From: Kroppenstedtia guangzhouensis
GTDB taxonomy: Bacteria; Bacillota; Bacilli; Thermoactinomycetales; DSM-45169
Direction of reading: 5' to 3'
Length of the DNA: 64,000 nt
NCBI RefSeq assembly: GCF_014637345.1
Contig: NZ_BMEX01000001.1
Coordinates: 124,001-188,000, forward strand
Under the pieces are notes generated by a model. The model made no database searches, was not told the origin of the DNA, and saw nothing but the letters and a program-made list of their open reading frames with translations. The number at the start of each line of letters is the position of its first letter. The first letter of the stretch is position 1. Position numbers and translations under genes: made by a program. This document shows, piece after piece, positions 45,496 through 53,975 of the stretch.

Positions 45496-45972
45496 TCACA
45501 AATCATCCTCGTGGAACACCTTCAGCAGATCTTCCATTCCAGCGGTGAGGAAGCGGCGGGCCCACAGTTTGGCAGCGTCAAGGTCGTGGTCCCGGTAATT
45601 GCCGCAATGGACGGGGGAACAGCCTGGCACCTCCCGGGCTTCCAGGACATCCGCCAGTGTCTTCCGCAGAAGTTTGGCGGCTTCCGTGGGCGTCTTTTCT
45701 CCATGCATGATCAGGTAAAATCCCGTCCGACAGCCCATGGGAGATAAGTCGATCACATTATCGCTGTGGTTGCGGATGTACTCTGCCATCAAATGTTCCA
45801 GGGAATGGAGAGCATCCGTGGGAATGAAGCGTTCATTGGGTTGTGTGAATCGGAGATCAAATTTGGTAATTGTCTCCCCGTTCAGTTGCTTGACTTCGGC
45901 CACCCGAACATAAGGGGCAACGACCCGGGTATGATTCAGGTTGAAAGATTCCACATTGTACCGATCAGACAC
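45496..45972 (-). CDS. luxS: S-ribosylhomocysteine lyase LuxS (AI-2 synthase)
   Basis: Splits S-ribosylhomocysteine into homocysteine and DPD, the AI-2 precursor. The 158-residue protein has the metal-binding HSLEHLMAEYIRNH (HxxEH), the third ligand and the GCSPVHCGNYRDHDL region, and the SPMGCRTGFYL segment with the catalytic cysteine. I chose GTG 45972 behind GGGGAGGGATC because it gives the family length (Bacillus 157); the frame can be extended to a TTG at 45993. It follows mtnN, the gene for the preceding enzyme, with a 38-bp gap, so the two form a methyl-cycle recycling operon. Confidence 0.95.
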   Translation of the reverse strand: MSDRYNVESFNLNHTRVVAPYVRVAEVKQLNGETITKFDLRFTQPNERFIPTDALHSLEHLMAEYIRNHSDNVIDLSPMGCRTGFYLIMHGEKTPTEAAKLLRKTLADVLEAREVPGCSPVHCGNYRDHDLDAAKLWARRFLTAGMEDLLKVFHEDDL

Positions 45973-46010
45973 AACGATCCCTCCCCATGGCAAAGATTTC
46001 AGATTCCAAG

Positions 46011-46727
46011 TCAGGAAGCGAACCCTGTCTGCTCCACTTTGGATTTTAGATACGTTTCCAACAGAGTGGCGTTTCGTTTTGAGATCTCCGTCAGAAAGGT
46101 TTGAAAGGAAATATCGGCCTCTCCGTCGGCATTGTCGGAGACGGAGCGGACAGACACGAAGGGAATTCTGTTGAGGTGGGCGATCTGGGAAAAGGCGGCG
46201 GTCTCCATCTCCACCAGGACAGCTTCCGTTTCACGCTGGATGGAGAGTCTTCTTTTCTTGTCGGAAACGAAAGCATCCCCAGTGGCCACCCGTCCCAAAT
46301 GGCTGGGGATGCCGAGCTTCGCCGCCATTTGGGACAGGTCCCGGATCAGTGCAGGATCGGAGGGGATCACCCGGGGTACACCAGGGAAGGTATGGGGGGG
46401 TTGCCCCACTCCGGTGCAATCCACATCGTGGTAAATGGATTCCTCCACCAACACGAGATCGCCGATGTGGAGTTGATCGCTCAACGCCCCGGCAGAACCG
46501 ATGTTTATCACCTCTGTCGGATGGTGACGGGTGATCAGGTATTGCATACAGGCGCCGGCTTGAGCCTTTCCGATCCCGGAGACGGCGGTGATGACCTGGA
46601 GGCCGTTCCATTCTGTCATGGAGAGTTCAAGGCCGCCTATCTGCTCCACTTTGTGGATCCCGAGCCGTTGTCTCAGGGGTTCCACCTCTTCCGGCATTGC
46701 GGAGATGATGGCGATGGTTTGGGTCAC
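46011..46727 (-). CDS. mtnN: 5'-methylthioadenosine/S-adenosylhomocysteine nucleosidase
   Basis: Removes adenine from MTA and SAH; with SAH it yields the LuxS substrate. The 238-residue protein has the family motifs IAIISAMPEEVEPL, GIGKAQAGACMQYLI, INIGSAGALSDQLHIGDLVL, the catalytic-site glutamates in VLVEMETAAFSQIAH, and SVSDNADGEAD with the catalytic aspartate. It is followed by luxS on the same strand. Two dispersed hairpin elements lie upstream, between it and the divergent pgi gene. Confidence 0.95.
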   Translation of the reverse strand: MTQTIAIISAMPEEVEPLRQRLGIHKVEQIGGLELSMTEWNGLQVITAVSGIGKAQAGACMQYLITRHHPTEVINIGSAGALSDQLHIGDLVLVEESIYHDVDCTGVGQPPHTFPGVPRVIPSDPALIRDLSQMAAKLGIPSHLGRVATGDAFVSDKKRRLSIQRETEAVLVEMETAAFSQIAHLNRIPFVSVRSVSDNADGEADISFQTFLTEISKRNATLLETYLKSKVEQTGFAS

Positions 46728-46769
46728 TGCGATTTCTCCTCCTTTATTGGGTGGAAGGGATCGATGGCA

Positions 46770-46915
46770 AGAAGCATGTGAAAAAGTGTTTACAAGGAGG
46801 ATTGGGTTTTATATGGAGTACCCTTTTGAAGTTCAGAACAACGAAACGGAATGTAAAAACCCAATCCCGACTCTATAAATCCACTAAATCACAAAGCTTC
46901 AACCCACGGGTCGCA
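46770..46915 (+). repeat. dispersed hairpin element, copy 4
   Basis: Left arm GGATTGGGTTTTATAT (46799-46814) pairs with ATGTAAAAACCCAATCC (46851-46867). GGA/TCC here replaces the GGG/TCC of copies 1 and 2. Loop GAGTACCCTTTTGAAGTTCA, GAACAACGAAACG and tail CCCGACTCTATAAATCCACT, AAATCACAAAGCTTC match the family. It stands only 57 bp before copy 5. Confidence 0.8.
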
Positions 46916-46971
46916 CATTCCACGGCTCATGATACCAAAGATCGGCGCGGATGACATCACTCTGTTGCAAC

Positions 46972-47095
46972 GGCCAGAAGCATTGTGAAAACGCCGTTCC
47001 CAGGGAGGATCGGGTTTCTGGATCCTCAGAATTTTGGCGCGAAATGCGAAACAAGAGTGAACTCATTTACAACGACTCTAGTGGATTGCCTTCCA
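46972..47095 (+). repeat. dispersed hairpin element, copy 5 (degraded)
   Basis: The upstream part (AGAAGCATTGTGAAAACGCC, GTTCCCAGGGAGGAT) and the left arm CGGGTTTC follow the family closely. The right arm is damaged (GCGAAACAAGAG) and no long stem remains. It lies in tandem with copy 4 in the mtnN-pgi intergenic space. Confidence 0.6.
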
Positions 47096-47174
47096 ATTCC
47101 ATGGAGCTTCCAGTAAAATTGCCTTGACATCCTATGGGGATATCGACACAGGACTCAACAGGAGGGTGCAAAAA

Positions 47175-48530
47175 ATGGGGAAACGCCTCAGGTTCGATTA
47201 TGCTAATGCGCTCACTTTTTTCGGTCCACACGAATTGGAACAGATGGAGCCCGCTGTCCAAATGGCCCATGATCAGTTGCACAGGAGGACCGGTGCGGGA
47301 CAGGAGTATCTCGGCTGGATCGATCTGCCCGAGATTTATGACCGGGAGGAGTTTCAGCGGATCCAAAGGGCGGCGGAAAAGATCCGTTCGGATTCAGACG
47401 CACTGGTGGTGATCGGGATCGGCGGATCCTATCTGGGAGCCCGTGCCGCTCTCGGGATGCTGACTCACACCTATTACAATGAACTGCCGGCAGGGGATCG
47501 TCGGGGGCCGGAGATCCATTTCGCCGGCAACCATATCAGTTCCACCGGACTGACTCACCTGCTGGAACATTTGAAAGGGAAGCGGGTGAGTCTCAATGTC
47601 ATCTCCAAATCGGGAACGACGACAGAACCGGCGATCGCCTTCCGCATCCTAAGGGGTTGGATGGAACAGCAGTATGGGAGGGAAGGGGCGAGAAAACGGA
47701 TTTATGCCACCACCGACCGTAAACAAGGAGCTCTCAAGCGATTGGCTGAGACGGAAGGATATGAAACCTTTGTCATTCCAGAGGATGTGGGCGGTCGATA
47801 TTCGGTGCTGACAGCAGTGGGTTTTTTACCCATCGCCGCGGCGGGGATCGATCTCGATCAGATGATGGCGGGAGCCCGGGAAGCGAGGGTTGCCTTTGGC
47901 ACCCCTGATTTGGCGAAAAATGCCGCTTACCAATATGCGGCGATCCGCAATATTTTGTATCGGAAGGGCAAGCATGTGGAGCTTTTGGTTCATTATGAGC
48001 CGTCTCTTCAATATTTTTCCGAGTGGTGGAAACAGCTTTTCGGTGAGAGTGAAGGCAAAGATGGGAAAGGAATTTTTCCGGCGTCGGTCCAGTTCACCAC
48101 GGATCTGCATTCCATGGGACAGTATATCCAGGAAGGACACCGGAATCTCTTTGAGACGGTGATCCAAGTGGAACAGACGGCAGAGACCCTCACGATCCGG
48201 AAAGACCCTGACAACCTGGACGGTCTCAATTATCTGGCCGGACACACCATGGACGAAGTGAACCGCAAGGCTCTCGAGGCCACGATGTTGGCCCACAGCG
48301 ATGGGGGAGTGCCCAATTTACTTCTCCGCATCCCGGAAATCAGTCCCTTCACCTTTGGAGAGATGGTCTACTTTTTTGAAAAAGCCTGTGGAATCAGCGG
48401 CTATCTGATGGGGGTCAACCCCTTCGATCAACCGGGGGTGGAAGCTTACAAAAGGAATATGTTCGCCCTGTTGGGTAAGCCGGGCTTTGAAGGAGAAGGA
48501 GAAAAATTGAACAGACGGCTGAAGTCTTAA
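47175..48530 (+). CDS. pgi: glucose-6-phosphate isomerase
   Basis: Interconverts glucose 6-phosphate and fructose 6-phosphate. The 451-residue protein matches the Bacillus length (450). It has [32 protein letters not shown] (phosphate-binding), [20 protein letters not shown] (signature 1), the catalytic glutamate in the [15 protein letters not shown]-type region (here [19 protein letters not shown]), and [20 protein letters not shown] with the closing lysine in AYKRNM. I chose ATG 47175, 6 nt after CAGGAGGG, over an upstream in-frame codon at 47124. Confidence 0.96.
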   Translation: MGKRLRFDYANALTFFGPHELEQMEPAVQMAHDQLHRRTGAGQEYLGWIDLPEIYDREEFQRIQRAAEKIRSDSDALVVIGIGGSYLGARAALGMLTHTYYNELPAGDRRGPEIHFAGNHISSTGLTHLLEHLKGKRVSLNVISKSGTTTEPAIAFRILRGWMEQQYGREGARKRIYATTDRKQGALKRLAETEGYETFVIPEDVGGRYSVLTAVGFLPIAAAGIDLDQMMAGAREARVAFGTPDLAKNAAYQYAAIRNILYRKGKHVELLVHYEPSLQYFSEWWKQLFGESEGKDGKGIFPASVQFTTDLHSMGQYIQEGHRNLFETVIQVEQTAETLTIRKDPDNLDGLNYLAGHTMDEVNRKALEATMLAHSDGGVPNLLLRIPEISPFTFGEMVYFFEKACGISGYLMGVNPFDQPGVEAYKRNMFALLGKPGFEGEGEKLNRRLKS

Positions 48531-48542
48531 ACACCTCCTGCC

Positions 48543-48575
48543 CCTGTCGGAACTGGATCCGGGACAGGATTTTTG
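48543..48575 (+). terminator. terminator after pgi
   Basis: CCTGTC and GACAGG arms with extra pairing inside, followed by ATTTTTG. Confidence 0.7.
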
Positions 48576-48672
48576 CCCAAAGAAAAAAGCGGCCGATGCA
48601 GGCCGCTCTACATAATGTGAGGATGAGGTTTTGAAGGATAAGGAAAGATGATGGCGTCTGTCTGTCAAACCC

Positions 48673-48909
48673 TCATCCCCTGACCAAGGATGATATGAAC
48701 AGGATCGCCCCAGCCAGGATGAAACCGCAAAAGATGTAGAGCAGTTCAATTCCAAGCGCGGCCTGTTTCTTTTTCCGTCTGGCTTCTTTCTTGGAGTTCA
48801 CCTTTTTTATCGATGGGTTTTTCTTCGTCTGCTTCACCTTCCTGGTCTGCTTGCTCCTTTTCTTGTTTTTGCCGGCTGTCGATGACTTCTCTTTCTCGGT
48901 TTTTTTCAT
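48673..48909 (-). CDS. small Lys-rich tail-anchored protein (unknown function)
   Basis: A 78-residue protein. The first 50 residues are about half Lys and Arg (MKKTEKEKSSTAGKNKKRSK), and the last 28 form one hydrophobic helix (AALGIELLYIFCGFILAGAI, LFISSLVRG). ATG 48909 follows a perfect GGAAAGGAGGAGG site, which makes it a likely real gene. I do not recognise the family. The cationic segment could bind nucleic acid or membrane phospholipids while the C-terminal helix anchors it. It stands alone between pgi and the gal cluster. Confidence 0.6.
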   Translation of the reverse strand: MKKTEKEKSSTAGKNKKRSKQTRKVKQTKKNPSIKKVNSKKEARRKKKQAALGIELLYIFCGFILAGAILFISSLVRG

Positions 48910-49074
48910 CAGAACCTCCTCCTTTCCTGCGGGTTTACTCCCGGGCGAACCCGTTCCTCTGTCGATTCCGCATAAAGGGACGAAGTGAATTGCGGGAGGT
49001 GCATAAAGTTGGTTGAGAAAATTACTTCATCTGAAATTTAAGATGATCTCCTGTTCCAGTCGTTAAAAAGCAAT

Positions 49075-49145
49075 CGGAGGGAAGAGTGGGGGTTTCCGCA
49101 GAGTGCCCTTTTGTCTTGGATGAAAATCCCTGGGTCCTCTTCATC
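49075..49145 (+). repeat. dispersed hairpin element, left-half remnant
   Basis: GTGGGGGTTTCCGCAGAGTG followed by CCCTTTTG resembles the left arm and loop of copy 4 (GGGTTTTATATGGAGTACCC, TTTTG). No matching right arm is present. From 48910 to 49265 I see no gene; a minus-strand frame at 49038-49247 starts with TTG and lacks a ribosome site. Confidence 0.35.
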
Positions 49146-49265
49146 CATATCGAATTCGATTTTTGGCGGGTCACCGGCGGTCCAATCCAGAAAGTATTTT
49201 AACATATGGATGGAGAGAAAACCCTTTCTTTCCGCGATGGGGTTCAATACACCGTTTTTCAGTCC

Positions 49266-49323
49266 TTGCCCGTATTTTGTAAATTCTGATATAATGTAAT
49301 ACAGTGATAATTAAATAATTTAA
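49266..49323 (+). promoter_or_regulatory. promoter and AT-rich palindrome before galT
   Basis: TTGCCC (49266-49271), 18-bp spacer and TATAAT (49290-49295). The palindrome TTAAATAATTTAA (49311-49323) lies just after the expected transcription start, where ROK/XylR-type repressors bind. The ROK gene four positions downstream is the obvious candidate. Confidence 0.6.
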
Positions 49324-49341
49324 GTATTGGAGGGACCCGGA

Positions 49342-50319
49342 GTGGAGTTGCGCTACAATCCGTTGTTGGACGATTGGACCATGGTGGCCTCCAACCGGAA
49401 AGACAGGCCCACCCTTCCCCAAAGGGACTGCCCGTTCTGTCCGGGTTCGGGTAAGGTGCCTGACAGTTACGAGGTGTTGAAATATGACAATGACTTTCCG
49501 GCACTGATGCCGGATCCCCCCGCTCCGGACCCGGTGGGATCCGCATTTTACCGAACGGAGAAAGCCCGCGGCAAGTGTGAAGTGATTCTGTATTCGCCGG
49601 AACACAGGGTGACACTGCCGGAGTTGCCGGTGCACCATATTGAAAAGTTGGTGGATCTGTGGACGGAACGATTTGCGGAACTGGAGAAGGATCCGCATCA
49701 TCAATATGTACTGATTTTTGAAAACCGGGGAGAAGAGGTGGGGGTGACCATGCCCCACCCCCATGGACAAATCTATGCCTATTCCCGGATGCCGCTGAAA
49801 ATAGAAAGGGAGTTGTCCAGCTGCAAGGCACACCATGAACGGACCGGTCGGTGCCTGATCTGTGATATGAACCGGGAGGAAATGAAGTTCCAAGGGAGAG
49901 TGGTCGCCGAAAACGATCATTTCCTGGCTTATCTTCCCTTCTTCACCGACTACCCTTACGGATTATTCATCGTCAGTAAGCATCATGTGACGGCACTCAC
50001 TGATTTCAACCGCAGCCAGAAGCGGGCTCTGGCAGGGATTTTGAAGGAGATGACCGGGGCGATGGACACCCTGTTTGACCGTCCCTTTCCGTATATGATG
50101 GTGTTGCACCAACGCCCCGTCAACGGGGATGATGTGGAGACGTATTACCATTTTCACATCGAGTTTTATACCCCTCTCAGGGAACGGGATCAGATCAAGT
50201 ATTATGCTTCTTCGGAAATGGGGGCCTGGGCCGCTTGCAATCCCTGCTCCGTGGAAGAGACGGCAGAGGAGCTTCGGGAAGCTTATCGGCGGTTTCTGAA
50301 GAAGGAAGAGAGCGGATGA
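49342..50319 (+). CDS. galT: galactose-1-phosphate uridylyltransferase (class I, GalT)
   Basis: Exchanges UMP between UDP-glucose and galactose 1-phosphate. The 325-residue protein is the histidine-triad type with the nucleophile in VTMPHPHGQIYAYS. Zinc ligands of the CPFCPGSG kind, RYNPLLDDWTMVASNRKDRP near the N-terminus and HFHIEFYTPLRE near the end agree with the family. I chose GTG 49342 behind TTGGAGGG; the frame allows a TTG at 49327. It starts a tight galT-galK-galE run; galK overlaps its stop. Confidence 0.93.
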   Translation: MELRYNPLLDDWTMVASNRKDRPTLPQRDCPFCPGSGKVPDSYEVLKYDNDFPALMPDPPAPDPVGSAFYRTEKARGKCEVILYSPEHRVTLPELPVHHIEKLVDLWTERFAELEKDPHHQYVLIFENRGEEVGVTMPHPHGQIYAYSRMPLKIERELSSCKAHHERTGRCLICDMNREEMKFQGRVVAENDHFLAYLPFFTDYPYGLFIVSKHHVTALTDFNRSQKRALAGILKEMTGAMDTLFDRPFPYMMVLHQRPVNGDDVETYYHFHIEFYTPLRERDQIKYYASSEMGAWAACNPCSVEETAEELREAYRRFLKKEESG

Positions 50320-51512
50320 GGGTGAGAGTCGAAGCGGCGAGGGAGGCCTTTACACGACTCTACGGCCCGGGGGAGGTCCGGCTTTTTTTCGCCCCGGGCC
50401 GGGTCAACCTGATCGGGGAACATACTGATTACACGGGGGGGTATGTATTTCCGGCCGCACTCACCCTGGGTACCTGGGCCGCCCTTCGGCCACGGAAAGA
50501 CGGAGTCTTCCGGCTGGTATCCACCCGGTTTGCAAAAGGGGCAAGGTTTACGAGGAATGAGGTGAGATTTCGTCGGGAAGAAGGATGGGCCAACTTTCCG
50601 AAGGGAATGATTCGGGAGTTGGCCGAGTCCGGGGCCAGACTGCCGGGAGCGGATATTTTGTATTTCGGAGACCTGCCGCCGGGCGCCGGCTTGTCATCTT
50701 CCGCCTCCCTCGGGCTGGTGACGGGGGTGGCTCTCTCCGCTTTGGAAGATCGAAAACCGACGATGTTGGACTTGATTCAGATGGTTCGGCGAGCGGAAAA
50801 CCGGTTTATCGGGGTTCAGTGCGGGATCATGGATCCCTTCGCCTCCGGGATGGGCAAAGCGGGTCACGCGATTTTGCTCCATTGCCGTCGGTTGGAATAT
50901 CACCATGTTCCCTTGAACCTGGGGGATTACCGGTTGTTGATCATTCACACCAACAAGGCACGTGATCTGGCCGAATCCAAATACAACGAACGACGCCGGG
51001 AGTGTAGGGAAGGATTTCACCAATTGAGACAACAACTCCCGGAAGCGACAGATTTGGGGGGTGTTGGGGAAGAGGCGTGGCAGGAAGCACAGGATGCGGT
51101 GAAGTCTCCTCGGTTGAGAAAACGGTTGGCACATGTGATCACGGAGAACGCCCGCGTCCTTCAGTCGGAGCAGGCTTTGAAAGCAGGGGACCTGCATCGC
51201 TTTGGTGAGCTGATGAAAGCATCTCACCGATCATTGAGGGAAAATTATGAAGTCACCGGCCGAGAGTTGGATGCTCTGTTTGATGCAGCGATCCAGGTGC
51301 CGGGGTGTATCGGTGCCCGCATGACTGGAGCGGGATTCGGCGGTTGTACGGTAAATCTGGTTCATCGGGAAGCGGTGAAATCATTCCGGCAGCGGGTGGG
51401 AGAGCAATATTTTGCTGAAACAGGGCGTCAGGCGGTGTTCCACGCGACAGCGATCGGGGACGGTGCCCGAGAGATCAGGGAGGGGGAGGAACGGGAATGG
51501 CAGTGCTGGTGA
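50316..51512 (+). CDS. galK: galactokinase
   Basis: Phosphorylates galactose at C1. The 398-residue GHMP kinase has the galactokinase signature FAPGRVNLIGEHTDYTGGYV, the ATP loop LPPGAGLSSSASLGLVTGVA, and the C-terminal MTGAGFGGCTVNLVHR. The catalytic aspartate lies in QCGIMDPFASGMG. ATG 50316 overlaps the galT stop (ATGA) behind AAGGAAGAG. It overlaps galE by 16 bp. Confidence 0.95.
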   Translation: MRVRVEAAREAFTRLYGPGEVRLFFAPGRVNLIGEHTDYTGGYVFPAALTLGTWAALRPRKDGVFRLVSTRFAKGARFTRNEVRFRREEGWANFPKGMIRELAESGARLPGADILYFGDLPPGAGLSSSASLGLVTGVALSALEDRKPTMLDLIQMVRRAENRFIGVQCGIMDPFASGMGKAGHAILLHCRRLEYHHVPLNLGDYRLLIIHTNKARDLAESKYNERRRECREGFHQLRQQLPEATDLGGVGEEAWQEAQDAVKSPRLRKRLAHVITENARVLQSEQALKAGDLHRFGELMKASHRSLRENYEVTGRELDALFDAAIQVPGCIGARMTGAGFGGCTVNLVHREAVKSFRQRVGEQYFAETGRQAVFHATAIGDGAREIREGEEREWQCW

Positions 51513-52516
51513 CCGGGGGAGCCGGTTATATCGGGAGTCATACCGTGGTTCATCTGCTGGAGAGGGGAGAAGAGGTGGTGGTACTCGACCATCTGGGTAC
51601 TGGCCATCGGGCAGCGGTGAAAGCCCCGGTTTTTTACTGGGGGGATCTGAGGGATGAGATGCTCTTAAACCGGATTTTCCAGGAACACCGGATCGAGTCG
51701 GTGATCCATTTTGCCGCACTCTCCCTGGTGGGGGCCAGCGGAGAGAATCCTCTCGCCTATTACGATAACAATGTGTCGGGAACCCGCTGCTTGCTGTCGG
51801 CCATGGTGACTCACGGGGTGAAGCGGATCGTCTTCTCCTCCACCGCCGCCGTCTACGGAGAACCGGAGACAGTCCCGATCCCCGAGACAGCTCCCCTTCG
51901 CCCCACTAATCCTTATGGGGAGACCAAGGGGGTGATCGAAAGGATGTTGGACTGGTGCGGCCAAGCCTATGGGATGAAATCCATCTCCCTTCGTTATTTT
52001 AATGCGTCGGGAGCCCATCCCGCCGCTGATGTGGGGGAGGATCATCATCCGGAGACTCATTTGATCCCGATCGTATTACAAGCGGCCCTGGGGCGGAGGG
52101 AGTCGGTTCAAGTCTTTGGTGATGATTATCCCACCCCGGATGGCACCTGTATCCGGGACTATGTTCATGTGATGGATTTGGCTGAGGCTCACGGATTCGC
52201 ACTGGAACATCTCAGGGCCGGCCGACCGGGAGGCGTGTACAACCTGGGGAACGGAAAAGGGTTTTCCGTCCGGGAAGTGATCCGGACGGCAGAACGGATC
52301 ACCGGGCGCCGGATCCCAATTCGGACAGCTCCCCGCCGCCCGGGAGATCCTGCAGTCTTAGTGGCATCCGCAGAGAAGGCACGGGCGGAACTGGGATGGC
52401 ATCCCCGCCATCCGGAGCTGGATGAGATCATCGCCAGCGCCTGGAAGTGGATGCGACGCCATCCCCGGGGGTTTGAAGAAGGAGAGAGTTTCGAATCGAA
52501 GGGGTGCAGAATTTGA
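51497..52516 (+). CDS. galE: UDP-glucose 4-epimerase
   Basis: Recycles UDP-galactose to UDP-glucose. The 339-residue extended SDR has the NAD motif VTGGAGYIGSHTVVHLLERG, the catalytic serine and tyrosine in FSSTAAVYGEPE and NPYGETKGVIERML (YxxxK), SLRYFNASGAHPAADVGEDH and CIRDYVHVMDLAEAH. It completes the Leloir set. ATG 51497 has GGGGGAGG inside the galK end. The C-terminal tail after WMRRHPRGFEEG is a little longer than in Bacillus. Confidence 0.95.
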   Translation: MAVLVTGGAGYIGSHTVVHLLERGEEVVVLDHLGTGHRAAVKAPVFYWGDLRDEMLLNRIFQEHRIESVIHFAALSLVGASGENPLAYYDNNVSGTRCLLSAMVTHGVKRIVFSSTAAVYGEPETVPIPETAPLRPTNPYGETKGVIERMLDWCGQAYGMKSISLRYFNASGAHPAADVGEDHHPETHLIPIVLQAALGRRESVQVFGDDYPTPDGTCIRDYVHVMDLAEAHGFALEHLRAGRPGGVYNLGNGKGFSVREVIRTAERITGRRIPIRTAPRRPGDPAVLVASAEKARAELGWHPRHPELDEIIASAWKWMRRHPRGFEEGESFESKGCRI

Positions 52517-52541
52517 CGAAAAGAAGGACATTTCTAACTAA

Positions 52542-53861
52542 ATGTATAAAAAGGAGGTGGAATCCAGTGAGAGGGTGTCTGGCACCGGCATGATTGGAGC
52601 CGGTGGCCGGAGGTTATCCACCCTTGGAAAGGGGGTGTCCGCCATATCACAGTCGATCAAGACCGGGAGTTTCCGCTGGATGAAATCGATCAACAAATCG
52701 ACGATCCTGAATGTGATCCGCCTTCAAGGTCCGCTTTCCCGGGCGGAGATCGCCAAGGTGACACACTTGACCCCGCCTACAGTGACCAATATTGTGAGTG
52801 AGCTCTTGCGGGAGGGGTGGGTGGTGGAGTGTGAATTGGGGGAGTCCACCGGTGGTCGGAAACCCATCCTGCTGAATATTAACCACAAAGCTTTCAACGT
52901 AGTCGGGGTGTATGCGGGGGTGAAGACCATCCGGGTGTTGTCTGCGGATCTGGCGGGAAACACAGGGGAGGAGCGGTTGCTATCCGTTCCGGCCCGTCCA
53001 TCCGGGAAAATCTATGCGGATCTGTTGATTGAAGCGGTCGGATCCGTGGCTGACCGGATCCGGGAGAAGGGAATTCCCTTATTGGGGATTGGAGTGGGGA
53101 TGCACGGTCTGGTGGATCCTCGGGAAGGTGTCTCCCGATTTGCTCCCAACCTCCCCTTCTCTGACCTTCCCCTCCGTTCCATTCTGGAGGAGAAATTCAG
53201 TGTTTCCGTGGAAGTGGAAAATGATGTTCGTGCCCGAGCGGTGGGGGAGAGTTGGTTTGGACACGGACGGGGGGCGGATCCCTTTATCTGTGTTCATGTG
53301 GGGACCGGGGTGGGGGCAGGGATGATGTATGAAGGTCGTCTGTTGTACGGCCCCACTTTTACCGCCGGAGAATTGGGGCATACGGTGATCGATCCGGCCG
53401 GACCGGCGTGCGGATGTGGAAACCGAGGCTGTTTGGAGGCTTTTGTTTCCGGTCCTGCCACCTTGGAGCGGGTCCGAAGGCGTCTGGCGGCGGGGGAGGC
53501 ATCCCTGTTGCGGACCCGGATGGGAGTCGATGGGAAGCTTACAGGTCCGGATCTGACCAGAGCTGCGGCGGAAGGGGATCGATTGGCCGTAGAAGAGCTG
53601 GCCGAGACCGGACGCTGTTTGGGCATTGCACTGGCCAATCTGATCAATCTTCTGAACCCACGAAAAATTATCCTGAGTGGCGGGATGATTGCTGCCGGTG
53701 ATTTTGTCCTGAATCCGTTGCGAAGGACGGTGGAGGAGAGGGCTTTGTCCACTCCCGCCAAAGAAGTCTCCATTGTTGTCTCTGAGCTGGGCGACCGGGC
53801 GGGAGTGATCGGAGCTTTCACTCTGGTCTTGCAAAAACTGTTTGAACCCCAACAGGAGTGA
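52542..53861 (+). CDS. ROK family transcriptional repressor (XylR/NagC-type)
   Basis: A winged-helix plus sugar-kinase-like repressor. After MKSINKSTILNVIRLQGPLS comes the helix-turn-helix RAEIAKVTHLTPPTVTNIVS, then a ROK domain with VGVGMHGLVDP-type and ENDVRARAVGESWFGHGRG segments, the GELGHTVIDP motif and the zinc-binding CGCGNRGCLEAFVS. The start is uncertain: homologues begin near TGSFRWMKS, whereas the frame opens at ATG 52542, and the strong AAAAAGGAGG at 52548 lies inside it. It sits between galE and the sugar importer genes and probably controls both. Confidence 0.88.
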   Translation: MYKKEVESSERVSGTGMIGAGGRRLSTLGKGVSAISQSIKTGSFRWMKSINKSTILNVIRLQGPLSRAEIAKVTHLTPPTVTNIVSELLREGWVVECELGESTGGRKPILLNINHKAFNVVGVYAGVKTIRVLSADLAGNTGEERLLSVPARPSGKIYADLLIEAVGSVADRIREKGIPLLGIGVGMHGLVDPREGVSRFAPNLPFSDLPLRSILEEKFSVSVEVENDVRARAVGESWFGHGRGADPFICVHVGTGVGAGMMYEGRLLYGPTFTAGELGHTVIDPAGPACGCGNRGCLEAFVSGPATLERVRRRLAAGEASLLRTRMGVDGKLTGPDLTRAAAEGDRLAVEELAETGRCLGIALANLINLLNPRKIILSGGMIAAGDFVLNPLRRTVEERALSTPAKEVSIVVSELGDRAGVIGAFTLVLQKLFEPQQE

Positions 53862-53975
53862 ACAAGCAAATCCGGAAACAATGGTCCCAACCTCGTTTTG
53901 AAGGGATTGCCATCATTCTGACGTCTGTTTCTGTTTGATGAAACCGGCGATGACTTTGTCGCCTTGGAGGAGGAG

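Noticed and set aside
49038-49247. Minus-strand open frame of 69 codons with a plausible-looking acidic stretch
   Set aside because: It begins with TTG, has no ribosome site, overlaps a remnant of the hairpin element and has no recognisable domain.
53941-53960. Possible cre site (TGAAACCGGCGATG) before the sugar-binding lipoprotein gene
   Set aside because: It misses the consensus at three conserved positions, unlike the perfect site before glpF.
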